DNA of 64,000 nt from Prolixibacteraceae bacterium (GCA_019459485.1 JAIBEZ010000113.1:1-64000); one strand, 5' to 3'. Counted from the first letter of the stretch, positions 33,948 to 42,850 are shown. The notes: a model not told the origin generated them from the sequence alone. Program-made: numbers and translations.

Positions 33948-36428
33948 CTATTTTAATCCGCCGGTGGTGATTTTATTATACTGTGCTGTTTTTTGTTCTA
34001 ACATTTCGACAGAGACGGAAGGTTTCCATGTTTCTAATTTCTGAGTATGCATAGTCAAATTATCAATTGCAGTAGATAATTTTAATAGCAATTCTGATTG
34101 CATTTTATCAACAGGGTTAAATCCAGCTAAACGACCAAGAACCCCACTATATGTTGCACTATTTAAACTAGAAGCTTCAGAAGCAAATCCACCACTTTGT
34201 CTTCCGGTAGGTAACATACCGGTTACAGCCAATACAGCAGGCAAATTAAGTTTGGCAATTGTACCTCGTTGCTGTGCCAGGTTAATGATATCGAGTACTG
34301 GCTTTACAGTTGGGTTTCGAACTGCAGGGGCCGAGGCAATAAATTCGTTTTTGTGGTAAATACCGTCAGGCTCGGAATCTGGTCCGTTGAAGTTGGAATA
34401 CCCGCCAGATTGTTTGGATCCGTTAGCTGCTTCACGTTTTTTGTTTATACCGCCTTTTACAGCTCCTTCAACTGCGGCAATACCTGCATACATTAATCCT
34501 GTTATAACTGCATATTTAGCCAAACCTAAAACGCCCCAGCTGGCAACTGATTCTGGACTTGAAAGTGATAATCCAAGTATTTGAGCCGACCAAATCGGAA
34601 CCATTTGTTTGAGCATTTGAAGTGACATCAAAATCAGCGTATCACCAAATGTTTGGAATTCATCCAGTGAACCGTTTAATGCACCAGTAACATAGTCGGT
34701 CATTACGTCGCCAACCATTTTAATAGTGTCTGCCTGTTGTATCTGTTTTGCGGTTGCTGTTTCCTGGGCGGCTGTTCCTTCTGCCTGCTTTTGTGCAGCA
34801 AGGTCTAACAGTTTCGATTCTTCAAGTAACCTGGTATTCAATTTCTGGATCCCGTTATCTGTATTCAGGATCTCAGGAATAGTTTCTTTTAAAGCTGCTG
34901 CATATTGAAGCTGCTTGTCAATTAGTTGTGATTGAAGATCAATCCGGGAACTTTCGTCTGTTGTAACCTGAAGTTTTGTTTGCATATAGGCGATTTCGGT
35001 GGCCAGCATCCGTGCTGCATATTCCTTTTGCAAAGTTTCTTCAGCTGCATATTTCTGTTTCAGCAGCAATGTTTGTTGCTTATAGGCCAAATCAAGTGCA
35101 TCGGTGGCAGTTTTGGCACTTTCCGGATCGGCAGGGGTGGTTGGTTTTCCTCCATCTTGCTTACCTGCCAAAAGAGAATTAACCATCGTCCGCACACGTT
35201 GAGTCCCTTCGGCGGCTGAATTTTGGGCACTCAATAAACCTTCATAACCTGCAACCATTTTATTCAACTGTTCATCAGTTGTGGAGCCAACTCCTTTGAT
35301 GGCTTCAGCATAAACTTTTACACTTTCCGGATAAGAATCAAGAACTGCTTTTGAATCGGCGATTTCCTTTGCAAATGGGTTTTCTGTGATCCCTGAACGT
35401 GAAGCTGCTACTTTAAACTGATCGTTCTTTTTAAGTGTCGATTCATAAAGACTTTGTTGCTCCAGGTATGCCTTTGCCTTGATTTTGGTTTCTGAATCCA
35501 TATCAGAAACAACTTCCATCAATCGGTCTTTGCTCAACCTGGTCTGCTGCATGGTAACTTTTAATTCAGCATCAAAAGTATCCTGGGCAATCTTTACCCG
35601 CTCTTTTGCAAGATCATCTTCAAGCTTTATTCGTGCCTGACCAGCTGCTAACCTTTCTGATTTGCTCAGACCTGTATTTTTAAGCGCTTCTTCGAGCCGT
35701 AATTCTTCGCCACGCGATTGAGCTTCTTTTATTCGCAGCGCGCGCCCCTTTTCTTCAATGTCATCGAGCATGGTTTCATATTCCCGGCCAACTTTTATTG
35801 CAGCTCTCATGTTCTCGGTGAAGTTGCTCCAGTCGCCAACGGCAATAGTCCGCCAAAATTCATTCATCCCGCTTTGCAGGCCGCCGGTAAAAACTGCCCA
35901 CTTGGTTGACAAAACATCTGTTGAATTCACAACTTTGTCAAAAGCGTATTTAGCACCAGCTGCAATGGCAGCAAAACCGAATGCCGGTAATAACCCGGCT
36001 GCAGTTGTTTTTAGCTTTTCAAAAGAAGAAATATTTACGCCGGACTGCTTGCTCAATTCACTCATTTTAGTTTTAAGCAGTTGTGCATTTTTCTGGGCTT
36101 CTGCATATCCAGGATCGGTCTGCTTCATTTTTTTGAATTCGGCAGTGGCCTTTCTGGAGGCGGTTGCAATCTCATTGAAACTAGCGCCATTGATGTTTTT
36201 CAGAACAGCTTCAACACTGAAAGCTTCCCGTTTCAGGTCCCGGATTTCAGTATTGGCCTGTTTAAAGTTCCGGGCCATTTCCTTTTCCCGTTTCGAATCT
36301 CCAACCGAAGCTGCTGCAAGCATTGCATCGCGGTATTTATTAGCTTTTTGCGTAAGCTTATCTAGTTCTTCTTCGGCCTGTTTGCCATCGAGAATTACTT
36401 TAGGACGGGCGACTTCATTTTTACTCAT
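33948..36428 (-). CDS. Phage tail tape-measure-like protein
   Basis: An 826-residue protein with long coiled-coil-prone stretches (about 10-140 and 215-330: KAEEELDKLTQKANKYRDAM-like heptads). It has hydrophobic segments near 163-182 (LLPAFGFAAIAAGAKYAF) and near 640-680 (GLAKYAVITGLMYAGIAAVE). The N-terminal pattern GGARPKVILDGKQAEEEL-like start, SFEKLKTTAAGLLPAFG and Gly/Ala-rich middle are typical of siphovirus tape-measure proteins. Those proteins set tail length and help DNA entry. No other tail or head genes are nearby. It follows a 273-residue unknown gene by 2 bp. A non-phage membrane/coiled-coil protein is the main alternative. Confidence 0.72.
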   Translation of the reverse strand: MSKNEVARPKVILDGKQAEEELDKLTQKANKYRDAMLAAASVGDSKREKEMARNFKQANTEIRDLKREAFSVEAVLKNINGASFNEIATASRKATAEFKKMKQTDPGYAEAQKNAQLLKTKMSELSKQSGVNISSFEKLKTTAAGLLPAFGFAAIAAGAKYAFDKVVNSTDVLSTKWAVFTGGLQSGMNEFWRTIAVGDWSNFTENMRAAIKVGREYETMLDDIEEKGRALRIKEAQSRGEELRLEEALKNTGLSKSERLAAGQARIKLEDDLAKERVKIAQDTFDAELKVTMQQTRLSKDRLMEVVSDMDSETKIKAKAYLEQQSLYESTLKKNDQFKVAASRSGITENPFAKEIADSKAVLDSYPESVKVYAEAIKGVGSTTDEQLNKMVAGYEGLLSAQNSAAEGTQRVRTMVNSLLAGKQDGGKPTTPADPESAKTATDALDLAYKQQTLLLKQKYAAEETLQKEYAARMLATEIAYMQTKLQVTTDESSRIDLQSQLIDKQLQYAAALKETIPEILNTDNGIQKLNTRLLEESKLLDLAAQKQAEGTAAQETATAKQIQQADTIKMVGDVMTDYVTGALNGSLDEFQTFGDTLILMSLQMLKQMVPIWSAQILGLSLSSPESVASWGVLGLAKYAVITGLMYAGIAAVEGAVKGGINKKREAANGSKQSGGYSNFNGPDSEPDGIYHKNEFIASAPAVRNPTVKPVLDIINLAQQRGTIAKLNLPAVLAVTGMLPTGRQSGGFASEASSLNSATYSGVLGRLAGFNPVDKMQSELLLKLSTAIDNLTMHTQKLETWKPSVSVEMLEQKTAQYNKITTGGLK

Positions 36429-36430
36429 GA

Positions 36431-37252
36431 TTACGAATATTTATTGATTAAATCATTCACCTGGTCATCGGTCAGATTTTCGAAATACATGGTTATATTC
36501 CAGTCTGGCCTAAACATATCAATTGCAGGGTAGAAATGCCGGATCGGGTGGTGTTTCTCACCAGTGCAAACCTTCAGTTCTGCTCGTATTTTTTCGGTGT
36601 TCGCCATGTTTAGGCAACGATGAAAATGAATTGGAAAGTCCCTTGTTTCCAGACCGTGACCCATATTGTTGAATACGTTCAGCAATTCTGAAAATTTGGT
36701 ATAGAATATAAATGCAGCGTTTTCCCTCTGATTTCGGGTGTAAACTGAATTTTCTTCGACAATCGAATTTTTCAATTCATCTGTAAATTCAAAATTTGTT
36801 CCATCAAAAAGCTTCTCTTTCCATAGCTCAAAAGCTGATTCGGTGATTGCCTCGATTGTTTTTTTTACAGGCTGTGCGATTTTGAATTTATTAAAAGCAC
36901 TGGCCGGATCGGGATAAATAGAGGCCATGGCTTCAGCGGCCAATTTAAGAAGATGGTCGAAGTCAGGGAAGATAACCATTTCAAGCAGTTTTTCGATTTT
37001 AATATTCAAATTCTCCATAAAATCCAAATGTTTCGGATTTTTCCTCACGAATTTTTCTTTGATGTACCTGGTCAAATCAGGTTGGTTGAAAATGATTGCC
37101 AACTCATTGAGATCCAATGTCTCATTAAAATAGGTGTTCCAGGATGCGGCAAAGCTGTTAAGCGCGTAAATGGCCCTCATCCAACTGGCTGTTTGTGACT
37201 CGATACGATCGGTATGTTTGCCGATCAAAATGGGTTTAAATTCTTGTGTCAT
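36431..37252 (-). CDS. Hypothetical protein upstream of the tape-measure-like gene
   Basis: A 273-residue soluble, mostly helical protein beginning MTQEFKPILIGKHTDRI. I do not recognise it. There is no signal peptide or membrane segment. Its stop is 2 bp from the tape-measure-like start, so the two are almost certainly co-translated; in phage genomes this position holds tail-assembly proteins, but no such motif or frameshift site is visible. Confidence 0.7.
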   Translation of the reverse strand: MTQEFKPILIGKHTDRIESQTASWMRAIYALNSFAASWNTYFNETLDLNELAIIFNQPDLTRYIKEKFVRKNPKHLDFMENLNIKIEKLLEMVIFPDFDHLLKLAAEAMASIYPDPASAFNKFKIAQPVKKTIEAITESAFELWKEKLFDGTNFEFTDELKNSIVEENSVYTRNQRENAAFIFYTKFSELLNVFNNMGHGLETRDFPIHFHRCLNMANTEKIRAELKVCTGEKHHPIRHFYPAIDMFRPDWNITMYFENLTDDQVNDLINKYS

Positions 37253-37263
37253 AATGCTTTTTA

Positions 37264-37380
37264 TTAAAAATAATTGTTAGATAATACTTTGTCTACATAT
37301 TTGATGAATGAAGCTTTTTGGCTTCTGTTGATTGCTTCAACAATTCCCTTTGCTGCCTGCAATTGGCTGGCTGCTGACAT
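37264..37380 (-). CDS. Possible 38-residue small protein
   Basis: ATG at 37380 opens a 38-codon frame (MSAASQLQAAKGIVEAIN...) ending TAA at 37264, 11 bp before the 273-residue gene's start codon. It overlaps the end of the ribbon-helix-helix gene. The amphipathic helical composition and tight spacing suggest a real small gene, but length alone makes this uncertain. Confidence 0.3.
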   Translation of the reverse strand: MSAASQLQAAKGIVEAINRSQKASFIKYVDKVLSNNYF

Positions 37381-37576
37381 TCCCACCGACTTTTGATTCT
37401 GTTTTGTTTCCATCGTTTTTAATCTTTAAAGTGTTCAATAAAATGATAACTCTTTTTCGAAAGAACTCTGATTTGTCTGTGTTTAACACTTGTATTATAA
37501 AATCAAGGTTCTTTTTGTCTTCCGGTTTTATTCTAAATGAAACCGTAACTGTTTTTCGACTAATTTTTACACTCAT
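37337..37576 (-). CDS. Small basic ribbon-helix-helix-like protein
   Basis: A 79-residue protein beginning MSVKISRKTVTVSFRIKPED. The start TVTVSFRIKPEDKKNLDFII followed by KSEFFRKRVIILL fits a ribbon-helix-helix DNA-binding protein of the CopG/MobC type. It may regulate the late genes downstream. Confidence 0.55.
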   Translation of the reverse strand: MSVKISRKTVTVSFRIKPEDKKNLDFIIQVLNTDKSEFFRKRVIILLNTLKIKNDGNKTESKVGGNVSSQPIAGSKGNC

Positions 37577-37740
37577 GTTTTATTGTTCTGTGTTTACACT
37601 AAAACTAATACAAGAACCTCCGATTTGAAAGGACACATTTTGGCAAAATAACAATTTTCAATAATCACAAATGTTCAATACACGCAATATAAAGCACTTA
37701 CAATGCTAAAGGCATTATGTTATTAATATTTAGTGCAAAT

Positions 37741-38103
37741 TTACAGGTGACCTAATCGGTTGTGTAGCCTAATTTCCATCGAGACATCAGAAGGAAATGT
37801 TTTCTCAGCTTCAATTTCAAGCTTCAAATTTTCGATGTCTTTACGAACCGAATCAATCTGTTCAAGCGCGCCTGGTCTGGTTCTTTCAATATAATCGTTT
37901 ATAGATGTTTCATCGCGGTACTCCGTTGAAATGCCCTGGAACTCGTCGTGAATACAGATGAATGCCAAATAACCTTCAACTAAAATTTCGTGGTTAAGCA
38001 ATAGCCGTTCTAAGTATTCAATAGGCGTTTCAATAAAGCCTTTGCCATTAAAGAGCTTCCCGTTTTCTTCGATGGTTTTTTGGGGTAAGTTTTTCTTTTC
38101 CAT
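37741..38103 (-). CDS. Hypothetical island protein
   Basis: A 120-residue acidic, helical protein (MEKKNLPQKTIEENGKLFNG), unrecognised. The C-terminal third (LEQIDSVRKDIENLKLEIEA) is predicted coiled coil. It lies within a run of small minus-strand genes between replication and tail-like genes. Confidence 0.65.
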   Translation of the reverse strand: MEKKNLPQKTIEENGKLFNGKGFIETPIEYLERLLLNHEILVEGYLAFICIHDEFQGISTEYRDETSINDYIERTRPGALEQIDSVRKDIENLKLEIEAEKTFPSDVSMEIRLHNRLGHL

Positions 38104-38176
38104 TTTGTAATTTTGTTTGTTGTTTATGTTATTTTTGAAAATGTAATAATAATTGCGATTTTTCCGAACAGTAATT

Positions 38177-38201
38177 AGCCGGTCGATGGATCGGCTTTTT
38201 T
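38177..38201 (+). terminator. Hairpin with T-run, plus-strand orientation
   Basis: agccggtc-gatg-gatcggct followed by tttttt. The T-run reads on the plus strand, opposite to surrounding genes, so it would stop antisense transcription entering the small-gene run. Confidence 0.4.
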
Positions 38202-38287
38202 ATGCCTATGAATTAACCAGGACTTCACAAAATTTGGCAGTTGTAGCCTGTGAAAGAACGCAGAAGCCCCGGTTAATCATAGGAATG

Positions 38288-38614
38288 TTATTTGGTTTCC
38301 CAGTCTCTTTTACCCATTTCTTGAATTTTTGATGGTGCTTTTGATTCAAGTGGTTTTTTAAGGTCCTGTAAACTACCATGTATAAAAGATAGTCTTTCAA
38401 TTAATGATTCCGATTCGGTAACAAATTGGCCAGCCCAATGCATTTTGGTTTTTCCCAAAAAACAAACTGCACTTCCTAATACTTCAAGATATTCTTTGAT
38501 ACATGCGTTTGAATTTTGCTGAAGATCATCAAGTGCCGATATTGCATCTTTTGTAAGTATTACATTGCCGATTGTGATAATGTCATTCCCTTGAGTGATT
38601 TGAGTTTTTTCCAT
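38288..38614 (-). CDS. Hypothetical island protein
   Basis: A 108-residue protein (MEKTQITQGNDIITIGNVIL), unrecognised. The beginning ...ILTKDAISALDDLQ parallels the start of the next gene upstream (RLTPDIITTINILQ), hinting at distant paralogy. It is 11 bp downstream of that gene. Confidence 0.6.
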   Translation of the reverse strand: MEKTQITQGNDIITIGNVILTKDAISALDDLQQNSNACIKEYLEVLGSAVCFLGKTKMHWAGQFVTESESLIERLSFIHGSLQDLKKPLESKAPSKIQEMGKRDWETK

Positions 38615-38625
38615 GATTTTTAAAT

Positions 38626-38943
38626 TTAGATGTTAGGATTTTGTTTTTCTGGCCGTGGTGCTGCAAAACTGGAAAGTATTGTTTTCAGATAGTTAATGTT
38701 TTTAAGGTAGTCCAGACACTCGCGTGCATCCGTTAGCTCTATTGAGCCATCAAATATTTCTATTAGCAGATCATTGAGTTTCGTTAATTCGTTAAGCCTA
38801 TCGTTAAGGCTACAATTATCAAAACTCTCATTGGATGGAGGCTCACTAAAGTGCATTGTGCCTCCAGTTTGGAGGATATTGATCGTTGTAATTATGTCAG
38901 GTGTCAACCTGATGTGCCCAAATTTTAATTCGTTCTTTTCCAT
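38626..38943 (-). CDS. Hypothetical island protein
   Basis: A 105-residue protein (MEKNELKFGHIRLTPDIITT), unrecognised. The layout of an N-terminal MEK..., a short strand-turn, then helices with a leucine-rich ending (ECLDYLKNINYLKTILSSF) resembles the neighbouring small genes. Confidence 0.6.
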   Translation of the reverse strand: MEKNELKFGHIRLTPDIITTINILQTGGTMHFSEPPSNESFDNCSLNDRLNELTKLNDLLIEIFDGSIELTDARECLDYLKNINYLKTILSSFAAPRPEKQNPNI

Positions 38944-38979
38944 GTTTTTTTTTTATTAATGAATCGACGTTTCCAATTT

Positions 38980-39210
38980 TTATGAATTTGATAATCCTTC
39001 AAAGTCAACGGAAATGAACGGTAAATTATCCATTAGGCAGTTCAGATCATTCGTTAAATAAACTAGAGTTTGCAAGTGCTCCAGTGCCGTAGAATCATTT
39101 TTTTCAATGTCTCCAGTTGCAGCGCAAATTAGATAGTCCTTAACTTCATTTAGTTTTTCAATTTTTTTCTGGGTTACTTCTTTGAGTAATAAATCTGATT
39201 TCATCCACAT
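38980..39210 (-). CDS. Hypothetical island protein
   Basis: A 76-residue helical protein (MWMKSDLLLKEVTQKKIEKL), unrecognised. Its leader holds the shared motif TTAACACTTAAAATTCAAAA followed after two bases by ATG, also found before other island genes. Confidence 0.6.
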   Translation of the reverse strand: MWMKSDLLLKEVTQKKIEKLNEVKDYLICAATGDIEKNDSTALEHLQTLVYLTNDLNCLMDNLPFISVDFEGLSNS

Positions 39211-39221
39211 AATTTTGAATT

Positions 39222-39605
39222 TTAAGTGTTAATAATTATTCCGGCAATTACTGGGTTTCTTAATATTTTTTGGTCATAATTATCGTGATATCTGCAAGTA
39301 CTTCAGCGCGTTTTTCCAGAAGAGTATTATATAGTTTTGATATACCTTCACAATCCGGCTCTTTTTCAATGAATTCATTAACAGCTTTTCCGCTATGTTG
39401 ATAAGCCATTTTCTTTAATTCAAACAATACCTTGTCTGCCTTTGATGCGTCTTTTAGAATCTTAGAGATCTTCACTAAATCTTTGTTACCCTTTGATTCA
39501 TTTGATTTGATCCCTTTCTGTTGTTTTTGATTTTCCATGATTTTCAATTTTTAAGTGTTAATTATTGATTATTCCGGCAATTACCGGGTTTCTTTTATTG
39601 TGTTT
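39222..39605 (-). repeat. Repeated intergenic leader, two copies flanking a small gene
   Basis: Copies at 39222-39262 and 39553-39596 share attattccggcaattac and gggtttctt plus aagtgttaat. On the minus strand each starts after one gene's stop and ends at the next gene's start codon. A ccgg-loop-ccgg mini-hairpin and an A-rich ribosome-binding stretch are included. Confidence 0.6.
39260..39538 (-). CDS. Hypothetical island protein
   Basis: A 92-residue lysine-rich helical protein, unrecognised. The ATG at 39538 (MENQKQQKGIKSNESKGNKD) is preferred over an in-frame TTG three codons earlier, because that TTG lies within the A-rich leader motif shared with other genes. It is bounded on both sides by the repeated intergenic leader. 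Confidence 0.6.
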   Translation of the reverse strand: MENQKQQKGIKSNESKGNKDLVKISKILKDASKADKVLFELKKMAYQHSGKAVNEFIEKEPDCEGISKLYNTLLEKRAEVLADITIIMTKKY

Positions 39606-39620
39606 GGTTTATTGGATGAC

Positions 39621-40055
39621 TTAAAACGTATGGCTTCCATGATGACACAAATCGTGTGACCGGGCAAATCGCATGAACTTTTTATAAATTCGAGTGGTGA
39701 GTGGTTCTTCAAGAATAGTTTCGCAATAATCGGTTCCCTGGACTGTTGCCTCCCTGATAGCCTGACGGAAGGTAATTAGTTCACCAACTGTTTTCCATGC
39801 TGCACGTTTTTGTACATTCATGTAGTGAAACGCCATTTCGAAAAATGGATAATTATCGGAGTGAGTTTCATAGTACAAAAGATCGTTTTCGTGCTCAATT
39901 ATCCATACTTGGCCACGCATGTAAATTGTGCAATCGGCTGCATTTAATTTGTGCTTTTCTTGTCTGCCAGCTCTTGTATTTGCGTTCCATCTTTTATTCA
40001 ACAAATCTCTGGTGAATCCCAGATCTTCTTTCGGATTAGTGATTTCGTACTTCAT
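39621..40055 (-). CDS. Hypothetical island protein
   Basis: A 144-residue protein beginning MKYEITNPKEDLGFTRDLLN, unrecognised. It has several aromatic and charged residues, no membrane segment, and a histidine/cysteine-containing end (SHDLCHHGSHTF). Its leader has a diverged copy of the island motif (TTAATACTCAAAATC before ATG). Confidence 0.6.
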   Translation of the reverse strand: MKYEITNPKEDLGFTRDLLNKRWNANTRAGRQEKHKLNAADCTIYMRGQVWIIEHENDLLYYETHSDNYPFFEMAFHYMNVQKRAAWKTVGELITFRQAIREATVQGTDYCETILEEPLTTRIYKKFMRFARSHDLCHHGSHTF

Positions 40056-40081
40056 GATTTTGAGTATTAATAATTATTGGT

Positions 40082-40459
40082 TTATACTCTTATGTCAATT
40101 CCTGCTGATTGTGCAAGGTAAAAGAGCGTTTTTATTGAAACTCCACTTTTGCCCCGCTTCAGGCATTTGTCAAACTGAAGGTTGCAGGCCTGATAACTGT
40201 AATCGGGATGAAAGCGGGAAAGACGGTGGTAATAATCGCGGCCCGATTCTCCCAGCTCGGCGGCCAGTGAAAACCCGATAGAAAGCCAGTCGGAATAGTT
40301 GAGCGTTAAATCAAGGCGGTTGCTCTCAATGCGGCTTACAATTACTTCAATGTCGTGTGCAATGCCGGTTGTGCTTTTTGGCCCGGCGTTGGTTCGCGGG
40401 CGCGACTGCCAGTCTGTTTTTGGCAGCCACTTGTAAGGATTGAATTTAACTGTTTTCAT
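40082..40459 (-). CDS. PriCT-like primase C-terminal domain protein
   Basis: A 125-residue protein whose core (YSDWLSIGFSLAAELGESGR, DYYHRLSRFHPDYSYQACNL, GVSIKTLFYLAQSAGI) matches the PriCT-2 domain seen in primases of mobile elements. It overlaps the end of the BT4734/VirE-like gene by 14 bp. Together these two small genes look like a split primase. Confidence 0.75.
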   Translation of the reverse strand: MKTVKFNPYKWLPKTDWQSRPRTNAGPKSTTGIAHDIEVIVSRIESNRLDLTLNYSDWLSIGFSLAAELGESGRDYYHRLSRFHPDYSYQACNLQFDKCLKRGKSGVSIKTLFYLAQSAGIDIRV

Positions 40460-41042
40460 TGTTCGTGTATTTTGGATTTAACCAGGCTTGCGGATCGTGG
40501 CATAAAAAACAGGCGCGGGCAATATCTTTGCCGGTTTCATCAATCAGATTGGTGTCAGAATTGAAGTGCGCCGGGTACGTTTTTTTCAGGTAGGCAACAA
40601 TTCCTTTGAAGTTTATTTCATAGTCCGGAAATTGCTCCAGGTCTATTTCAACAATCCATTTTAAACCCGCTCCGGATGGACTGGTAAATAGTAAAACGGT
40701 ATCGAGCATCTGATCATTTATCAGGATCTGCTTAATGACTTCAATTGGTGTGCGGTCGATATGGTCGAAATCAATACAACAATAGCCCGAAGGTTGTATA
40801 AGGTTTTGTTTGTCGCGGACAAAGAAAGTGCCGGCAAAGGTTACAAAGTCGAGCCGTTTCTTTGCCTGTCGGTATTGTTCCGGGTCGGTTGAGCCTCTCA
40901 ACTGTTCTGTTTTTGTTCGGTAATAATCTGAAACAATGGCTTTGTGTAGCTGTACAATGTTCGCTGAAGTTCGCGGCCATTTGTTTGTTATTGGTCCGTT
41001 GTAGAAACTGAATTCGGGCAATGTTGTTGAATGCGTTCTCAT
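40446..41042 (-). CDS. BT4734/VirE N-terminal-like primase-associated protein
   Basis: A protein of about 198 residues from the ATG at 41042 (MRTHSTTLPEFSFYNGP); an in-frame TTG at 41075 is less likely. It contains SGYCCIDFDHIDRTPIEVIK and LLFTSPSGAGLKWIVEID, characteristic of BT4734-like/VirE N-terminal domains related to archaeo-eukaryotic primases. Acidic residues in CIDFDH are candidates for metal binding. It lies next to the iteron cluster, upstream of the PriCT-like gene. Confidence 0.8.
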   Translation of the reverse strand: MRTHSTTLPEFSFYNGPITNKWPRTSANIVQLHKAIVSDYYRTKTEQLRGSTDPEQYRQAKKRLDFVTFAGTFFVRDKQNLIQPSGYCCIDFDHIDRTPIEVIKQILINDQMLDTVLLFTSPSGAGLKWIVEIDLEQFPDYEINFKGIVAYLKKTYPAHFNSDTNLIDETGKDIARACFLCHDPQAWLNPKYTNNENS

Positions 41043-41090
41043 TGAAGTATTTTTGAAATATCTGTATCTTTTCAATATTGCGTTTTTTTA

Positions 41091-41314
41091 TGCACTTTAT
41101 GTACTTTGACTCGTATAAAATTGACATATAGCTATTTAGTACAGTGCATACAATAACAAATCAATGCACTTTGATGCACTTCATTAAAATTTACTGCACT
41201 GTTTTTTTCAATATCAGTGCATTCAGTGCATTCAGTGCATTGTAGTTTTTTTGTTAGTGTACTTTTTAAGTATTTCATATTCTATTATTTAGCTATCAAA
41301 GTGCATATAGTGCA
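41091..41314. repeat. Iteron cluster: ten copies of AGTGCA/TGCACT, candidate replication origin
   Basis: The hexamer or its complement occurs at 41091, 41143, 41165, 41175, 41195, 41216, 41225, 41234, 41300 and 41309. Three copies are spaced exactly 9 bp (41216-41234, unit agtgcattc) and another pair exactly 9 bp (41300/41309). The cluster fills the 302-bp gap between helicase and primase-like genes and ends in an A-tract (41317-41338). I infer a replication origin bound by the island's own initiator. Confidence 0.7.
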
Positions 41315-41344
41315 TTAAAAAATAAAAAAAAAAAAATACACCTT

Positions 41345-42850
41345 TTAAAATGACAAGCTAACCTGTTCTGCTTCATCCTTTCCAAATCGAATAAATGATT
41401 TTCCATTTGATCTACGTTCCGAACATTTCCCTCTTAATTGAGGTGAAAAAGCAGCATAAGTTTTAAGGTATTTCGTGAAATTTGCGTTTCGTTTAAGCCA
41501 TTTGTCTTCTTTGTATTCTGGATATTTTTCAAGAAACTCATAATGAAGCTCGTTTTTGTCGTAATCAAAACCAGAACGCAGTTCTCCTTTTTTTATCTTC
41601 TCATCCAAAAATTCAACAACATCTCTATTGGTATGTTGAATCTGTTTCCGTTTATCCAGGTTAATAGGATCTGCTTCGATCACACCGTGTTCAAGATAAA
41701 TAGTTAAGCATTCAATCATGAAATTGTCAAAACTTAACCATTCTTCCGGATCCCAATCACGAAAGAACCAAACGCCAAATTCGTCTTCAGGTGAGAAATC
41801 TGCACTGTAGTGTTCAGCAAGCTCAAATTCTATTACACGATCCTTTGCACTGGCTCCTTCTATCCGGAAAGTATCATTTGCTGCAATTAGCATTTTGGCT
41901 CTTATTGAAAAAGGCTGCATATTTTTTCGATCCACTGTAATTGAATCCGAAATGTCATTGAATAGATTTTCAAAATTGAATTTTTTCTGAAGGTCATTTA
42001 GAAATACAATCTGTGTGTCGAGTTTTGCTGTCGAGTATTTGTGTTTATTGGTCGGATCGAAATCTTTTCCAGAAATTTCGCAAACATTTTTGATGTATGA
42101 GATGGCATGTCCAAGAAGTGTTTTACCAGTTCTACCCTCAGCATTGTCTGATATGCTTGAATCGGTAAGATTCACCGCTTTCATTTTAGTTTCATAGAAG
42201 CTATGCAGTAGATAACCTATCATTGTTTGAAGGGCTATAAATCGCTGTTCCTTTTTACCCGAAATATTAAAAATAAATTGACGAAACATGCCTTCAGATG
42301 AGTGTTGTCTGAACTCTCTATCTTTTATTTGATTTTTGAAGACAAAACCATCGAGCATTTTATAAGGTAATATCTCAAACGCGCCAGCGGAACACTTGAC
42401 AAAGCCATTTTGATAATAGATGTAGCTGTTTTCTTTGGTATCGGAATTCAAGACCAGATCGGCCTCTACTCCCAACATGCTTAATTTTTTGTCGTTAAAA
42501 AAAATGGCCGGAGAGGTGTAAAATTTTGAGGCCAATTCTTCACGGGAAATGCCATCTTCAATTAAAAATGATTCGTCAATTGAATCAATGTATCTCATTA
42601 CATCATCGGCAATACCATGAACAGTAGCCTCTTCAATTATTCTTTTCTTGATTTTGACAAAAATATATTGCTGATTGATATCATAGCGCCTGAATCCAAT
42701 GTATCTGAGAAATTCAATAAATTCCCGGTGATTAATCTTCCATTCTATATCTCCCTGCTTATTAACAACCTTTGAATACCAGAAAGTGAAAAATCTTCTG
42801 TTGTTTTCAGTGATTGTTTCCCCCTCAATTGAGGTAGATTGCTGATTCAT
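41345..42850 (-). CDS. Helicase of SF3/D5-like type (primase-helicase relative)
   Basis: A 501-residue protein. The ATPase core has Walker A AEGRTGKT (237-244, preceded by DN), a Walker B-like IVFLNDLQ (about 277) and an asparagine sensor MLIAANDTF (about 323), as in DUF5906/SF3 helicases of phages and satellites. No primase domain is present; that function probably comes from the two genes downstream. The iteron cluster starts directly after its stop. Confidence 0.82.
   Translation of the reverse strand: MNQQSTSIEGETITENNRRFFTFWYSKVVNKQGDIEWKINHREFIEFLRYIGFRRYDINQQYIFVKIKKRIIEEATVHGIADDVMRYIDSIDESFLIEDGISREELASKFYTSPAIFFNDKKLSMLGVEADLVLNSDTKENSYIYYQNGFVKCSAGAFEILPYKMLDGFVFKNQIKDREFRQHSSEGMFRQFIFNISGKKEQRFIALQTMIGYLLHSFYETKMKAVNLTDSSISDNAEGRTGKTLLGHAISYIKNVCEISGKDFDPTNKHKYSTAKLDTQIVFLNDLQKKFNFENLFNDISDSITVDRKNMQPFSIRAKMLIAANDTFRIEGASAKDRVIEFELAEHYSADFSPEDEFGVWFFRDWDPEEWLSFDNFMIECLTIYLEHGVIEADPINLDKRKQIQHTNRDVVEFLDEKIKKGELRSGFDYDKNELHYEFLEKYPEYKEDKWLKRNANFTKYLKTYAAFSPQLRGKCSERRSNGKSFIRFGKDEAEQVSLSF

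Noticed and set aside
38206-38400. Extra 64-residue minus-strand gene
   Set aside because: It overlaps the 108-residue gene in another frame and has no independent support.
40771-41127. 118-residue frame over the VirE-like gene
   Set aside because: Out of frame with the clear BT4734-like gene and covers the iteron zone.
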